A stretch of 64,000 bases of DNA, from positions 1 through 64,000 of the forward strand of contig CAYULA010000016.1 in NCBI GenBank assembly GCA_964445525.1, in the 5' to 3' direction. Shown here in pieces: positions 42,725-50,628 of this stretch. How positions within the stretch are numbered: the first letter of the stretch is position 1; each line of letters starts with the position of its first letter. The position numbers and the translations under genes are program-made. Origin of the DNA: Penumbrarchaeum sp964445525. Lineage in GTDB: Archaea; Thermoplasmatota; Penumbrarchaeia; Penumbrarchaeales; Penumbrarchaeaceae. Below the pieces are notes generated by a model. It was given only the letters and a program-made list of their open reading frames with translations. It searched no databases and had not been told where the DNA came from.

Positions 42725-43219
42725 ATGCTGGAAGATATGTTGGAAAAATACGAGATAGTAAACTCGGTCGGAGAGACCATAGGAAAGATCAAGGAGATCT
42801 ATATCGACCTTGATACCTGGGATGTCAAGGCTCTAAAGATATCCCCCGGAATGCTGAAGGGATCCTTCCTTCTCCACCTGAAGGATGTGACCAAAATAGA
42901 CCTCGACAATAATAGAATGGTGGTCACGGAAGAATTCGGGAAGGACGAGATCCCCGAAACCGCCACGAGAAAACTCTATCCCTACGATGAGTTAAGCAAG
43001 AGAACGGTGGTTGACAGCGAGGGAGAGAAGGTGGGCAAGATCTATTCGCTTGAGATCCCCTACGAGAAGCTCGGATCCATGAAGATATGGAAGATGCTGA
43101 TCAAGACCGGTATCAAGGACAGGAGACTCAGGATCGCCCCCACAGAGGTTAACGAGGTTATGGACGACATCAACCTCAGAAAGACAATCGATTTCTACCA
43201 GAACAAAGAGCAGGAATAG
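42725..43219 (+). CDS. Tandem PRC-barrel protein
   Basis: A 164-residue protein with two PRC-barrel-like halves: IVNSVGETIGKIKEIYIDLDTWDVKALKI and VVDSEGEKVGKIYSLEIPYEKL, each with the G(E/K)xxGKI core. PRC barrels bind partner proteins; in haloarchaea PRC-barrel proteins (CdpA/CdpB type) take part in cell division, and others are found in RNA or photosynthetic complexes. The ATG at 42725 follows AGGAGG. Last gene of the five-gene operon, followed by a terminator. Confidence 0.78.
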   Translation: MLEDMLEKYEIVNSVGETIGKIKEIYIDLDTWDVKALKISPGMLKGSFLLHLKDVTKIDLDNNRMVVTEEFGKDEIPETATRKLYPYDELSKRTVVDSEGEKVGKIYSLEIPYEKLGSMKIWKMLIKTGIKDRRLRIAPTEVNEVMDDINLRKTIDFYQNKEQE

Positions 43220-43232
43220 TTCTGAAGCAATT

Positions 43233-43268
43233 CGAAAGGGTTTCATGACCCTTTCGATTTATATTTTT
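43233..43268 (+). terminator. Terminator after the PRC-barrel gene
   Basis: CGAAAGGGT-TTCATG-ACCCTTTCG is a perfect 9-bp stem with a 6-base loop, followed by ATTTATATTTTTTT. The T-run overlaps the 3' end of the convergent DUF362 gene. Confidence 0.7.
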
Positions 43269-44365
43269 TTAAGGTTATAATTCATACTTCCCATTCCGAT
43301 TTTTTCCGCGTACCTCAGTGTATGCACGGGATCTATCTGGGGTTTCAATGCCCTGAACTTGTCCTCACCCGGATCCAAACCCGTCTTGAGCTTCGACTGT
43401 GCTAGACCATTTTGTTGATTGACCAGATCGTATGATGCTTTGTCGATCGCCACGGGATCCTTGGATGCTAGTATGCCTATATCCGGGACGATGGGATAAT
43501 CCGACCACGAGAAGCAGTCGCATTCGGGGGAGATCCTGGTCAGAAAATTGATGTATCCTATCTTATTTTCTTTGCCCACTGTGGTTCCCAGTGCATATTC
43601 GGTCATTCTCTCCTGGAAGGGGGTGATCTCCGAGGACCAGTCCAATCCTATTGCTTCCTGGGGGCATACAATAATGCACTCCCCGCAGCCTATGCATTTT
43701 TCCTTGTCTATCCAAACCTTGCCCTCCTCGTATACATGAGCATTGACGGGACATATCTCCATGCATGTTTTGCATCCGATGCATTTCTCTTTGATGACCT
43801 CGGGCCTCACCGAGTGCTGGTCCATCTTTCCGTAAGCGGAGGCCCCTCCCATGGCGAGGTTCTTGATCGCTCCCCCGAAACCCGCCATGATGTGTCCCTT
43901 GAAATGGGACATGACAACCATGAAATCCGATTCCTGGATATTGGCGGCGATCCTCACTTTTTCGAAATGCTTTCCGTTGATCTGGATCCATCTGACATCC
44001 TTGGATTTGAGACCGTCGGCAATCAGTATGGGTGCCTTTACGACCGAGAAGTCGAACCCGTTCTCTATCGCGTTGATCATGTGATCCACTGCATTGTGCC
44101 TGTCTCCCCTGTATAATGTGTTGGAATCCGTGAGAAAGGGTTTAGCTCCATTCTCTTTTATCTTTTCCACAACTTCCCTGACAAAGATCGGATTGATGAA
44201 GGCGTCGGATCCTCTCTCTCCGAAATGGATCTTTACGGCAGTGAGGTCCTTCTCGCTGATGCAGTCTGCAAGTCCTGCTTCTTCGAAAAGCCTTCTGACC
44301 TTTGTTGCCGTGTTGGTCTTTCTGTCTTTTGCATGCAGATCGGCAAAGAAAACGTCGCTTGTCAA
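43259..44365 (-). CDS. DUF362-type iron-sulfur protein
   Basis: A 368-residue protein. The N-terminal DUF362 domain (VFFADLHAKDR..., VKIHFGERGSDAFINP, LTDSNTLYRGDRHNA, SHFKGHIMAGFGGAIKNLAMG) encloses two 4Fe-4S motifs, CIGCKTCMEICP and CIGCGECIIVCP. Such proteins are frequent in anaerobes; their reaction is unknown. The start is the TTG at 44365: GAGGTG lies 8 bases upstream and the peptide from here matches the family's N-terminus. The frame continues upstream into the structured element, which is not coding. Confidence 0.88.
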   Translation of the reverse strand: MTSDVFFADLHAKDRKTNTATKVRRLFEEAGLADCISEKDLTAVKIHFGERGSDAFINPIFVREVVEKIKENGAKPFLTDSNTLYRGDRHNAVDHMINAIENGFDFSVVKAPILIADGLKSKDVRWIQINGKHFEKVRIAANIQESDFMVVMSHFKGHIMAGFGGAIKNLAMGGASAYGKMDQHSVRPEVIKEKCIGCKTCMEICPVNAHVYEEGKVWIDKEKCIGCGECIIVCPQEAIGLDWSSEITPFQERMTEYALGTTVGKENKIGYINFLTRISPECDCFSWSDYPIVPDIGILASKDPVAIDKASYDLVNQQNGLAQSKLKTGLDPGEDKFRALKPQIDPVHTLRYAEKIGMGSMNYNLKKI

Positions 44366-44442
44366 GGGGATACACCTCTTGTAGGTGCATGAACCGATCT
44401 GATAAGTAAGGTTTCTCAATAGAAAAACGATAGCTCCATTAA

Positions 44443-44679
44443 CCACCCCCGGAAGGGGGTGGCAGGGCAAGGAGTGGGCGACCCGTTGCCCATGTGTTGG
44501 TCATCTCTCCTCTCCCCGGAGAGGGGACTCTCCGGTCCCGCTACTATCGGGTGCAAGGCACCCTCGTCCCCACCTGGCACCAACGAGCCGTTGAGGACCA
44601 TTATGGTGGTGAATACATGAAGACGCTCTTTGTTCAGCTTGGATACATTTTCTTCTCCTCGAGGCCCCCTGAGGGCCTC
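44443..44679 (-). ncRNA. GC-rich structured element, candidate noncoding RNA or palindromic repeat
   Basis: Between DUF362 and the next gene lie at least six perfect hairpins in about 240 bases: CCACCCCC-GGAA-GGGGGTGG (44443-44462), GGGCAA/TTGCCC (44465-44491, with GGG-CGA-CCC inside), CCGGAGAG-GGGA-CTCTCCGG (44516-44535), GGGTGC-AAG-GCACCC (44549-44563), CAACG-AGC-CGTTG (44581-44593) and GAGGCCC/GGGCCTC (44661-44679). It is far richer in G/C than its neighbours. An A/T-rich stretch (44681-44764) could be its promoter if transcribed on the minus strand. I could not match RNase P or SRP RNA; a mobile palindromic unit is possible. Strand is a guess. Confidence 0.4.
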
Positions 44680-44766
44680 AATAATAATAATGTATTGTTG
44701 TTTATATGTATATTTTTATTTATTATCAAAATTTTTATTTTAAAGTTTTGTTAAAAAATAAAATGT

Positions 44767-44793
44767 GAGGTCCGGCGGAAGGAACCGGACCTC
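44767..44793 (-). terminator. Terminator of the anchored secreted protein gene
   Basis: GAGGTCCGG and CCGGACCTC form a perfect 9-bp stem with a 9-base loop. On the minus strand it is followed by ACATTTTATTTTTTAAC, and it lies 17 bases past the stop of the gene at 44810-45835. Confidence 0.65.
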
Positions 44794-44809
44794 GTAATCG
44801 ATATATCTC

Positions 44810-45835
44810 TCAGTCCTTTCTCTTTCTGTAGATGACGAATCCACTGGTAGCGGCGGCACCGAGGACGAGTACTACGAGGATGTATCCGATCAGGACCCCT
44901 GATATTCCTCCTCCGGAAGTATTCACTTCGGGAGGTTCGCTCCCATCGTTCTTGTCACTGGGACCCTCGTCCTCATCATCGTCGTCATCATCGTCTGCTA
45001 TCGGAGCCGGTGAGGGAGTCTCTTCCTTGGCAACTGTGTGGATGGATACTATCACCCTGTCATATTCCATCCCGGAATCCATGTCCAGGAGTTTCAGGGT
45101 GAGATGATAGGTCCTCTCCGGTGAGATATCCTTTCCGGTCAGAACGATTTCCAGATCACCTTCCTGGCCGGCAGCGACCTCGATCACACCATCTTCTTCC
45201 AAGGATATGCCTATTCCCACGTTGGAGAGCATCTCCCTGCCTTCAACCTCTATCTGATAATGCTCCCTTACATTTCCCGGATTCTCTAGTACCAGAGGGA
45301 CGGTTTTGTTCTGATCCTGAACAAGATCCACCGAGGAAGGAGCGCTGATTTCCCCGTCCTCGTAGGGTGCCATGGTCAGGATGATGTTATCGCTTTCGAT
45401 GATACCCCCGGTGATTCCGGGTTTGTACCTCCATCTCCCGCCTACCTCGACGTTATTTTCACCGGCGGGATAAGTGCATGGTACAGACAGTCTCAGATCG
45501 AAATGCTGAACCTTGTCTCCTGCCTTCTCGAATACAAGCTTTGGAGGATCGAAGACCCAGTTGAGGTTCTCGTCCAGTACTTCAAGGGTAACCTCCACCA
45601 CCTGCTGTTCGGGACTCCAGGGGACCAGGACCTTCACGGTTCCGTTGAGCATGATCTCATCGGAGCCCTCTCCTTCGGCGTCCGCCGAGGCCCTCTCCTG
45701 GTAGATGTCAAGGACTGCCTGTGGGGCACCTGCTGCCTCACCACTTCCTGCCATGACCAAGAGGAACCCCACCGAAGCCATGACCGCAGCCGCAAGCATT
45801 GCACCGGTTCTCATGTGTGTTCCTCTTCGTTTCAT
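44810..45835 (-). CDS. Secreted, C-terminally anchored beta-domain protein
   Basis: A 341-residue protein with a signal peptide (MLAAAVMASVGFLLVMAGSGEAAG), a beta-rich extracellular part with two CARDB-like units (VTLEVLDENLNWVF, VPLVLENPGNVREHYQIEV), a linker of Asp/Glu/Pro, and a membrane anchor (GVLIGYILVVLVLGAAATSGF) ending RKRKD. It resembles archaeal 'choice-of-anchor' surface proteins. The ATG at 45814 with AAGAGGAAC upstream is an alternative start. Confidence 0.72.
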   Translation of the reverse strand: MKRRGTHMRTGAMLAAAVMASVGFLLVMAGSGEAAGAPQAVLDIYQERASADAEGEGSDEIMLNGTVKVLVPWSPEQQVVEVTLEVLDENLNWVFDPPKLVFEKAGDKVQHFDLRLSVPCTYPAGENNVEVGGRWRYKPGITGGIIESDNIILTMAPYEDGEISAPSSVDLVQDQNKTVPLVLENPGNVREHYQIEVEGREMLSNVGIGISLEEDGVIEVAAGQEGDLEIVLTGKDISPERTYHLTLKLLDMDSGMEYDRVIVSIHTVAKEETPSPAPIADDDDDDDEDEGPSDKNDGSEPPEVNTSGGGISGVLIGYILVVLVLGAAATSGFVIYRKRKD

Positions 45836-46201
45836 CTCTTTTTACGCTCCTGTTGACTTTTTTTGTCAACAGAATACCACCTTCGGGATCTGTTTTTAAA
45901 AGTTGCGGCTGATCCGCTGAAATGAAAACTTTTGGTCTTCAAGGATTATAAAAGTGAAAGGCTGTTGAAATCAGCCTTTCGGAGCAACGGTCCTCAATGG
46001 TGGTGGTTCGTGGTGATAATCCATTGCTGATAAAAACCTCATTTGAGAAATATTTAATATTTCGGATTCTGATAATTATCCTTTATCGAGGAGTCATAAT
46101 ATTCGATTATTGTTGGTTCAAGAATTCATTATTCTACGTTATTGATAATGATAATGACGCATCCTGCCTTTATATAATCACATTGTCAATAAATTCCTAG
46201 G
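45836..46201. other. Noncoding gap with hairpins and a TATA box
   Basis: Three elements are visible. TGTTGAC-TTTTTTT-GTCAACA (45851-45871) lies just upstream of the minus-strand secreted-protein gene. GAAAGGCTG/CAGCCTTTC (45956-45980) is a perfect 9-bp hairpin with a 7-base loop, preceded by ATTATAAAAG. A TATA box (CTTTATATAAT, about 46169-46179) sits about 27 bases before the ATG at 46202, as for leaderless transcription. The only open frame (45997-46200) has no recognisable protein features. Confidence 0.5.
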
Positions 46202-46570
46202 ATGGTGGCAAAGATGGATCCAATGCAGGTTTCCAAGGTTCTTACTGATGAATATACAATAAGGATCCTCACCGCCGCCTACAAGGAACCTGTCAGCGCC
46301 TATGATCTGTGTCTGATGTACGACATCCCGATAATGAGATGCTTTTCTGTACTCAAGCAGCTTGATGATCTGGGGTTGTTATCGGCTGTTCGCTCGGTGC
46401 CTCAATCCAACGGCAACATGAGGACCTACTATAAATCCAGGATCAAATCAGCCACGATAACGATAGAGGACGGTCAGCTGAAGATAAAATTGGATTGGGA
46501 GGATGGAGATACCACATCCGAGGATTTCGTAAACGTCATGGACCAGAAGGTCCCGATGGATACATTATGA
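46202..46570 (+). CDS. Winged-helix transcriptional regulator
   Basis: A 122-residue protein with an ArsR-like winged helix: LTDEYTIRILTAAYKEPVSAYDLCLMYDIPIMRCFSVLKQLDDLGLL is split here as helix 1 (DEYTIRILTAAYKEP), helices 2-3 (SAYDLCLMYDIPIMRCFSVL) and wing (TYYKSRIKSATITI). A short acidic beta tail follows. The TATA box about 27 bases upstream supports a leaderless start at 46202; ATG 46214 with GGTGG upstream is an alternative. It is convergent with the PhoU-like gene. Confidence 0.75.
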   Translation: MVAKMDPMQVSKVLTDEYTIRILTAAYKEPVSAYDLCLMYDIPIMRCFSVLKQLDDLGLLSAVRSVPQSNGNMRTYYKSRIKSATITIEDGQLKIKLDWEDGDTTSEDFVNVMDQKVPMDTL

Positions 46571-47806
46571 TCATTTCATGATCTGTCTGGAATTTATTAT
46601 GTAGAGTATCTTGGTGACGAATATCTTGGTCAGGTTTCCTATTCTGGCTGCAGCCTGGTTCATTGCAAAGAGCAGTTCTATCGTTCCTATGCATTCCTTT
46701 CGTGCAAACAGTTTCAGTCCTCCCTTCGCTGAATTCCGTGTGGAAAGCGATTCAATCTTGGTTGCAAGTTCGGTCACCGAATGGTCCTGGATGGAGGATC
46801 TGTTCTGTTTTTCCATCCTGTGTTCCCTGATTATTTTCAGGGATGACCTCACAGCTTCATCACAGTCCTCGATGGAATAGATTTCAACTGCTTCTTCCAA
46901 TCTGTCAATCGCCCTTCCCACAGAAGATCTCCATATGGAAATAACCTCCTCGTAGAGGAGCTCCTTGACATCGTCGGCTTCCGCGCAGGAGAGGAGTTCC
47001 TTCACCTCGAGGGTGGAATCTACCAGGTACTCGATCTCGTCGTGAGCCCTCTCGCAAACCTGGGAAAGGATGAAGAAACCGGCATGTTCGATCTGGGGGA
47101 GGTCCCAGTGAACGTTCAAGGCATCGGTGTAGACGCGATCGATATTGATCTCGGCCATTTCAACTGAATATCTCAATTCTTCCAGTCTGTCTCCCGCTTC
47201 ATCCAGGGAAAGGTCCAGCAGATCCTCGATGAAGTCTTTGAGAACCTTTAAAGTGGATTTCAATACGGATATGGACCTTGTCACCATCTGCTCGTTGGTA
47301 TGCCTGGGGAAAGTGAATGTGCATCTGTATGCACCGGGTATCGTCGAGTAAGAGTATCCGAGCTCCCCCGATAGATTCTCGAGGTCCTCCCTCAGGCAAG
47401 CGTCGAGGTCCTTATCGTCGGGTTTGGGAACATCCACATGGACGTATCTGTCAGCAAGTGAATGTGACGTCAATGCCTCTTTTAGTTCCTCGATCTTGGC
47501 CCTGTCCCGTCCCTCTGCACCGACCCTGCCAGTCGGATACCAGGGGAGGTCGTTCACATCGAGGGTCCTCGTTATGAAGCTCCCTGGATCCATCTCCTCT
47601 TTTTCGAGGTCCGATCTGTAAACAACAAAGGCCCTCTTGTTGACGGGTTTGAATATGACCGAGTCCGATTCCCAGTCGAAGGTCCTCCTGTAGATTATGG
47701 GTATGTTCATGGTGGAACCCTGGGCTCCTTTGAGGAATACCATTCTCTCCTTGAGGGCTTCCTCGAGGTTCGGCTTGACGGGTTGTTTTCCCCTTCTCTT
47801 CTTCAT
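46571..47806 (-). CDS. PhoU-like helical protein with N-terminal beta domain
   Basis: A 411-residue protein. Residues 1-130 are beta-rich (IPIIYRRTFDWESDSVIFKPVNKRAFVVY), and the remainder consists of long helices resembling archaeal PhoU-domain proteins, with acidic motifs (CERAHDEIEYLVDSTLEVKELL, EEVISIWRSSVGRAIDRLEEAVE). PhoU proteins regulate phosphate transport; no pst genes are nearby. The assignment is tentative. AAAGGGA precedes the ATG. Downstream the gene abuts the convergent regulator gene with no gap. Confidence 0.45.
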   Translation of the reverse strand: MKKRRGKQPVKPNLEEALKERMVFLKGAQGSTMNIPIIYRRTFDWESDSVIFKPVNKRAFVVYRSDLEKEEMDPGSFITRTLDVNDLPWYPTGRVGAEGRDRAKIEELKEALTSHSLADRYVHVDVPKPDDKDLDACLREDLENLSGELGYSYSTIPGAYRCTFTFPRHTNEQMVTRSISVLKSTLKVLKDFIEDLLDLSLDEAGDRLEELRYSVEMAEINIDRVYTDALNVHWDLPQIEHAGFFILSQVCERAHDEIEYLVDSTLEVKELLSCAEADDVKELLYEEVISIWRSSVGRAIDRLEEAVEIYSIEDCDEAVRSSLKIIREHRMEKQNRSSIQDHSVTELATKIESLSTRNSAKGGLKLFARKECIGTIELLFAMNQAAARIGNLTKIFVTKILYIINSRQIMK

Positions 47807-47956
47807 TTCAATCCCTTTGAGACAATGTTGTTATTATAGATAAAAATATACATATACTAAATTTGGTCCTCTGAATGATGGAAATTTTTACCTATCCACC
47901 TGAAAACATTAATTCCGGATGGTTCCAATCGGTATCGGGACAGGAGAAAGATAACC

Positions 47957-48694
47957 ATGACAGACAGACTCGAAATGATCAAGCAGACCAGGATAGGAGT
48001 GTTGATACTGGGAGCTTCCGCCTTGCTCATGGTCATCTCGATCTCGCTTCCGCCTCTCATGCTTATCACATGTCTATCCCAGCTGCTTTCCTTCATTGCC
48101 CTGCTGGGACCAATAGTGGGTCTGATATTCATTGCCAGAGGATCAAAGGCATTCTCAAACGGCCACAGATGGATGTCCAGGATAGCTCTGCTCTTCATCG
48201 TGGTTGCAATGATTTTCTATTTCATCTTCATGGTCACATCCGGGATAATCAATGCCGTAACCACTCTTGAATGGGATTTCAAAGATGGTGTCCCCGGATC
48301 CGATATCAAGGACCTGATGAGAATGCAGATCCACATGATGTGGATCGGAACCGTTCCCGCCTTCATATTGATGGGATCCTATCTTCTGGGACTCTGGAGG
48401 ATATCCCCGGATTGGGGAAGGATAACTCTCTCGTTATTCATTGTTGCAGCTCTTGGGTCCATGATCGGAGGAGGTTTCATCACCCAGGGCCAGATCCAGG
48501 GAGAAGTGGATGATATCAGTTCCTACCAGGATTATGATCAGGACCAGTACCTGGAAATAAACGAGGATATCGCGATGAAGATGTACACGGCCGGTTTCAT
48601 GAGATACACATTCTACATTCTACTCATTGTGGCATGCATGTCTTCATTACTTCATCTTAACGGGGAATACAAGAGGGCCTATATCGGGGAATGA
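47957..48694 (+). CDS. Hypothetical polytopic membrane protein
   Basis: A 245-residue integral membrane protein with about six hydrophobic segments (VLILGASALLMVISISLPPL, LLSFIALLGPIVGLIFIA, IALLFIVVAMIFYFIFMV, MMWIGTVPAFILMGSYLLGLW, ITLSLFIVAALGSMIGGGFI, YTFYILLIVACMSSLLHL). An extracellular or cytoplasmic acidic loop (DISSYQDYDQDQYLEINED) precedes the last one. I do not recognise a family. Divergent from the PhoU-like gene. Confidence 0.7.
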   Translation: MTDRLEMIKQTRIGVLILGASALLMVISISLPPLMLITCLSQLLSFIALLGPIVGLIFIARGSKAFSNGHRWMSRIALLFIVVAMIFYFIFMVTSGIINAVTTLEWDFKDGVPGSDIKDLMRMQIHMMWIGTVPAFILMGSYLLGLWRISPDWGRITLSLFIVAALGSMIGGGFITQGQIQGEVDDISSYQDYDQDQYLEINEDIAMKMYTAGFMRYTFYILLIVACMSSLLHLNGEYKRAYIGE

Positions 48695-48720
48695 TCGAAC
48701 AGCAATTTCTATTTCGATTT

Positions 48721-49200
48721 TTAAACGTGGCATCCGACAAGACCGTGTTTCTCGTGGTATTTCTGGTGGTATTCTTCTGCCCTGTAGAAAGGTCCCGCTG
48801 GAACCACCTCCGTGACAATGGGCCTCCTGAATGCTTTCCCCTTCTCGAGGTCCTTGATGATGGCTTCCGCCTCCTCTTTCTGATTTTCGTCAAAATACAT
48901 GATGGAGGACCTGTACTGCTTTCCGAAATCGAATCCCTGGCGGTCCTTTGTAGTAGGATCATGCATCCTGAAGAAATGGATCAGGAGGTCCTGATAGGAA
49001 ATCACAGAAGGATCATATTCCACCAGGACCACCTCCGCATGTCCTGTTTTCCCGGAGCAAACCTCTTCATAGGAAGGATTCCTGGTATGTCCTCCGGAAT
49101 ATCCCACGGAGGTCCTCACTACCCCTTTGACCTTGTCGAAGGATGATTGGACACCCCAGAAGCATCCCGCTCCGAACATTGCTTTTTCTAATTTGACCAT
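48721..49200 (-). CDS. msrA: Peptide methionine sulfoxide reductase A
   Basis: A 159-residue MsrA that reduces methionine-S-sulfoxide in proteins. The catalytic block is MFGAGCFWGVQSSFDKVKGV (Cys in GCFWG), followed by VGYSGGHTRNPSYEEVCSGKTGHAEVV and the strand YQDLLIHFFRMHDPTTKDRQG. Resolving cysteine: the C-terminal GLVGCHV. The ATG at 49200 fits the family's N-terminus; the frame extends to a GTG at 49224. With the katG remnant it is the other oxidative-damage gene in the window. Confidence 0.94.
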   Translation of the reverse strand: MVKLEKAMFGAGCFWGVQSSFDKVKGVVRTSVGYSGGHTRNPSYEEVCSGKTGHAEVVLVEYDPSVISYQDLLIHFFRMHDPTTKDRQGFDFGKQYRSSIMYFDENQKEEAEAIIKDLEKGKAFRRPIVTEVVPAGPFYRAEEYHQKYHEKHGLVGCHV

Positions 49201-49317
49201 GTTTGACAAAACATCTGGAACCACTTATTATTTGGTCCTTAATAGGTAGGGAGAGAAGATCCTCCGATGAATAAATAAAAGTGCATCTTCGACATTACAG
49301 GATGCGGTGTATGGAAA

Positions 49318-50205
49318 ATGGTGCTGCCTGCTGGTTTGAAGAGATCTGTATCCAGAATAAGGGAGGACAACATACACGGATCCATTGACGTCGCCCTGGA
49401 ATGCTGCAGACTATTCCTCTATAACGAGGATGCGGACCCGAAGGTCCTCAAGGAGGTTGCATTATCACTTCTTGAAGCTCAAGGATCCATGGCCGCCGTA
49501 GTGAACCTCGTGAACCAGATCCTTCACTGTCTGGACGACAGCGGAGAAGTAAGGGACACTGTGGAGCATTACATCGATCACATAGTAACCTCAATCGACA
49601 GGATCGCCGAGAACAGCTTCCCCCTGATCGAGGGGAAAGAAACCATTATCACTCATTCATCGGGCTCCACCGTCAGAAGAGCTCTCCTCTACGCCCGCGA
49701 GAAGGGCCTGGAACCCACGATCATATGCACCGAATCGAGGCCCATTTACGAAGGGAAACAGCTGGCAGAGGACATGTCCGATGCCGGGCTTGATGTTACA
49801 TTGGTCGTGGACGCCGCCATATTCCAGGAGATAGAATCAGCGGACCTCGTTCTCCTCGGAGCTGATTCCATCTCGATACAGGGTCTCGTTAACAAGATCG
49901 GAACCAAAGGGGTGGCCCAGGTAGCCAGGAACCTCAGGAAGGACATCTACGTCCTGGCAGGCACCGACAAAGTTATGCCCCTTGGAGTAAGACCTTACGA
50001 GAAGGACCTCAGGGATCCCGGCGAGATATACAAGGGAGATCACGGCCTCAAGGTGAAGAACTACTATTTCGATCTGACATCAATGGGCCTCATGGACGGC
50101 CTGGTGACGGAGGACGGCATATACGACATATACCAGCTCATGGAGCTGATCGACCGCAACGTCGCCCACCCCGCACTTAAAAAACAGATAGATGAGGGTC
50201 GATAG
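49318..50205 (+). CDS. eIF2B alpha/beta/delta-family protein
   Basis: A 295-residue protein of the eIF2B/IF-2B fold. Blocks: a helical N-terminus, THSSGSTVRRALLYAREKGLEPTIICTESRPIYEGKQLAEDM (typical SSTV and ESRPxxxG motifs), then VLLGADSISIQGLVNKIGTKGVAQVA. Archaeal members include ribose-1,5-bisphosphate isomerase of the AMP pathway and initiation-factor 2B-like proteins; sequence alone does not separate these here. No RuBisCO or AMP phosphorylase gene is in the window. Confidence 0.85.
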   Translation: MVLPAGLKRSVSRIREDNIHGSIDVALECCRLFLYNEDADPKVLKEVALSLLEAQGSMAAVVNLVNQILHCLDDSGEVRDTVEHYIDHIVTSIDRIAENSFPLIEGKETIITHSSGSTVRRALLYAREKGLEPTIICTESRPIYEGKQLAEDMSDAGLDVTLVVDAAIFQEIESADLVLLGADSISIQGLVNKIGTKGVAQVARNLRKDIYVLAGTDKVMPLGVRPYEKDLRDPGEIYKGDHGLKVKNYYFDLTSMGLMDGLVTEDGIYDIYQLMELIDRNVAHPALKKQIDEGR

Positions 50206-50238
50206 AGTTTAATCCCGACATCACATTCAAGTCCCTGG

Positions 50239-50628
50239 ATGAACAGATGGGTCAAGATCATACTGCTTACCTTCGGCATTTTCATGTTCGTTTTGAGCGC
50301 CATCTTCTTCATTGCGGGCATCTCCCCCGATCTGAGGATTGATATTTTGCTCCAGGGGCTGGTACTTCTTTTCCTGGGTGGAATCCCAATAGGCATTGTA
50401 ATTTACCTGGAGAAGAGGGAATCCTCCAGACCAGTGGCGGTCACCCAGAATATCAATATCAAAGGAGAGGACCTGGTGGGAGGAACAAGGGAGGTATCCG
50501 ACATTAAATGCAAGGGGTGTTCCGCCCCTCTCTCTTCTAGGGACGTGAGAATAACCGATCTGGGAGTGATGGTCAAATGCCCGTATTGCGGCAATGCGCA
50601 TGTTCTGGAGGAGGCTCCAAAATGGTGA
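50239..50628 (+). CDS. Two-span membrane protein with zinc ribbon
   Basis: A 129-residue protein: two membrane segments (IILLTFGIFMFVLSAIFFIAG, LVLLFLGGIPIGIVIYL), a linker and a zinc ribbon (IKCKGCSAPLSSRDVRITD, VKCPYCGNAHVLEE) with CxxC pairs. Its stop overlaps the start of the Cys-Ala-tailed membrane protein by 7 bases, so translation is coupled. It is the first gene of a three-gene unit with the tail protein and the radical SAM enzyme. Confidence 0.75.
   Translation: MNRWVKIILLTFGIFMFVLSAIFFIAGISPDLRIDILLQGLVLLFLGGIPIGIVIYLEKRESSRPVAVTQNINIKGEDLVGGTREVSDIKCKGCSAPLSSRDVRITDLGVMVKCPYCGNAHVLEEAPKW

Noticed and set aside
43563..43991. Long minus-strand open frame inside the DUF362 gene
   Set aside because: Shadow of the iron-sulfur coding region; the true frame has two perfect 4Fe-4S motifs.
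44416..44601. Minus-strand open frame through the structured element
   Set aside because: The peptide is a translation of palindromes, rich in Pro and Gly, with no family features; the DUF362 start at 44365 is independently supported.
44443..44690. RNase P RNA or SRP RNA in the GC-rich element
   Set aside because: Neither strand shows the conserved core strings (GAGGAAAGUCC and ACAGAAA for RNase P; the GGAAGG/AGCAGCC loop for SRP).
45997..46200. 67-residue hydrophobic open frame before the winged-helix gene
   Set aside because: A/T-rich composition explains the Ile/Tyr-rich peptide; no SD or promoter fits, and the TATA box for 46202 lies inside it.
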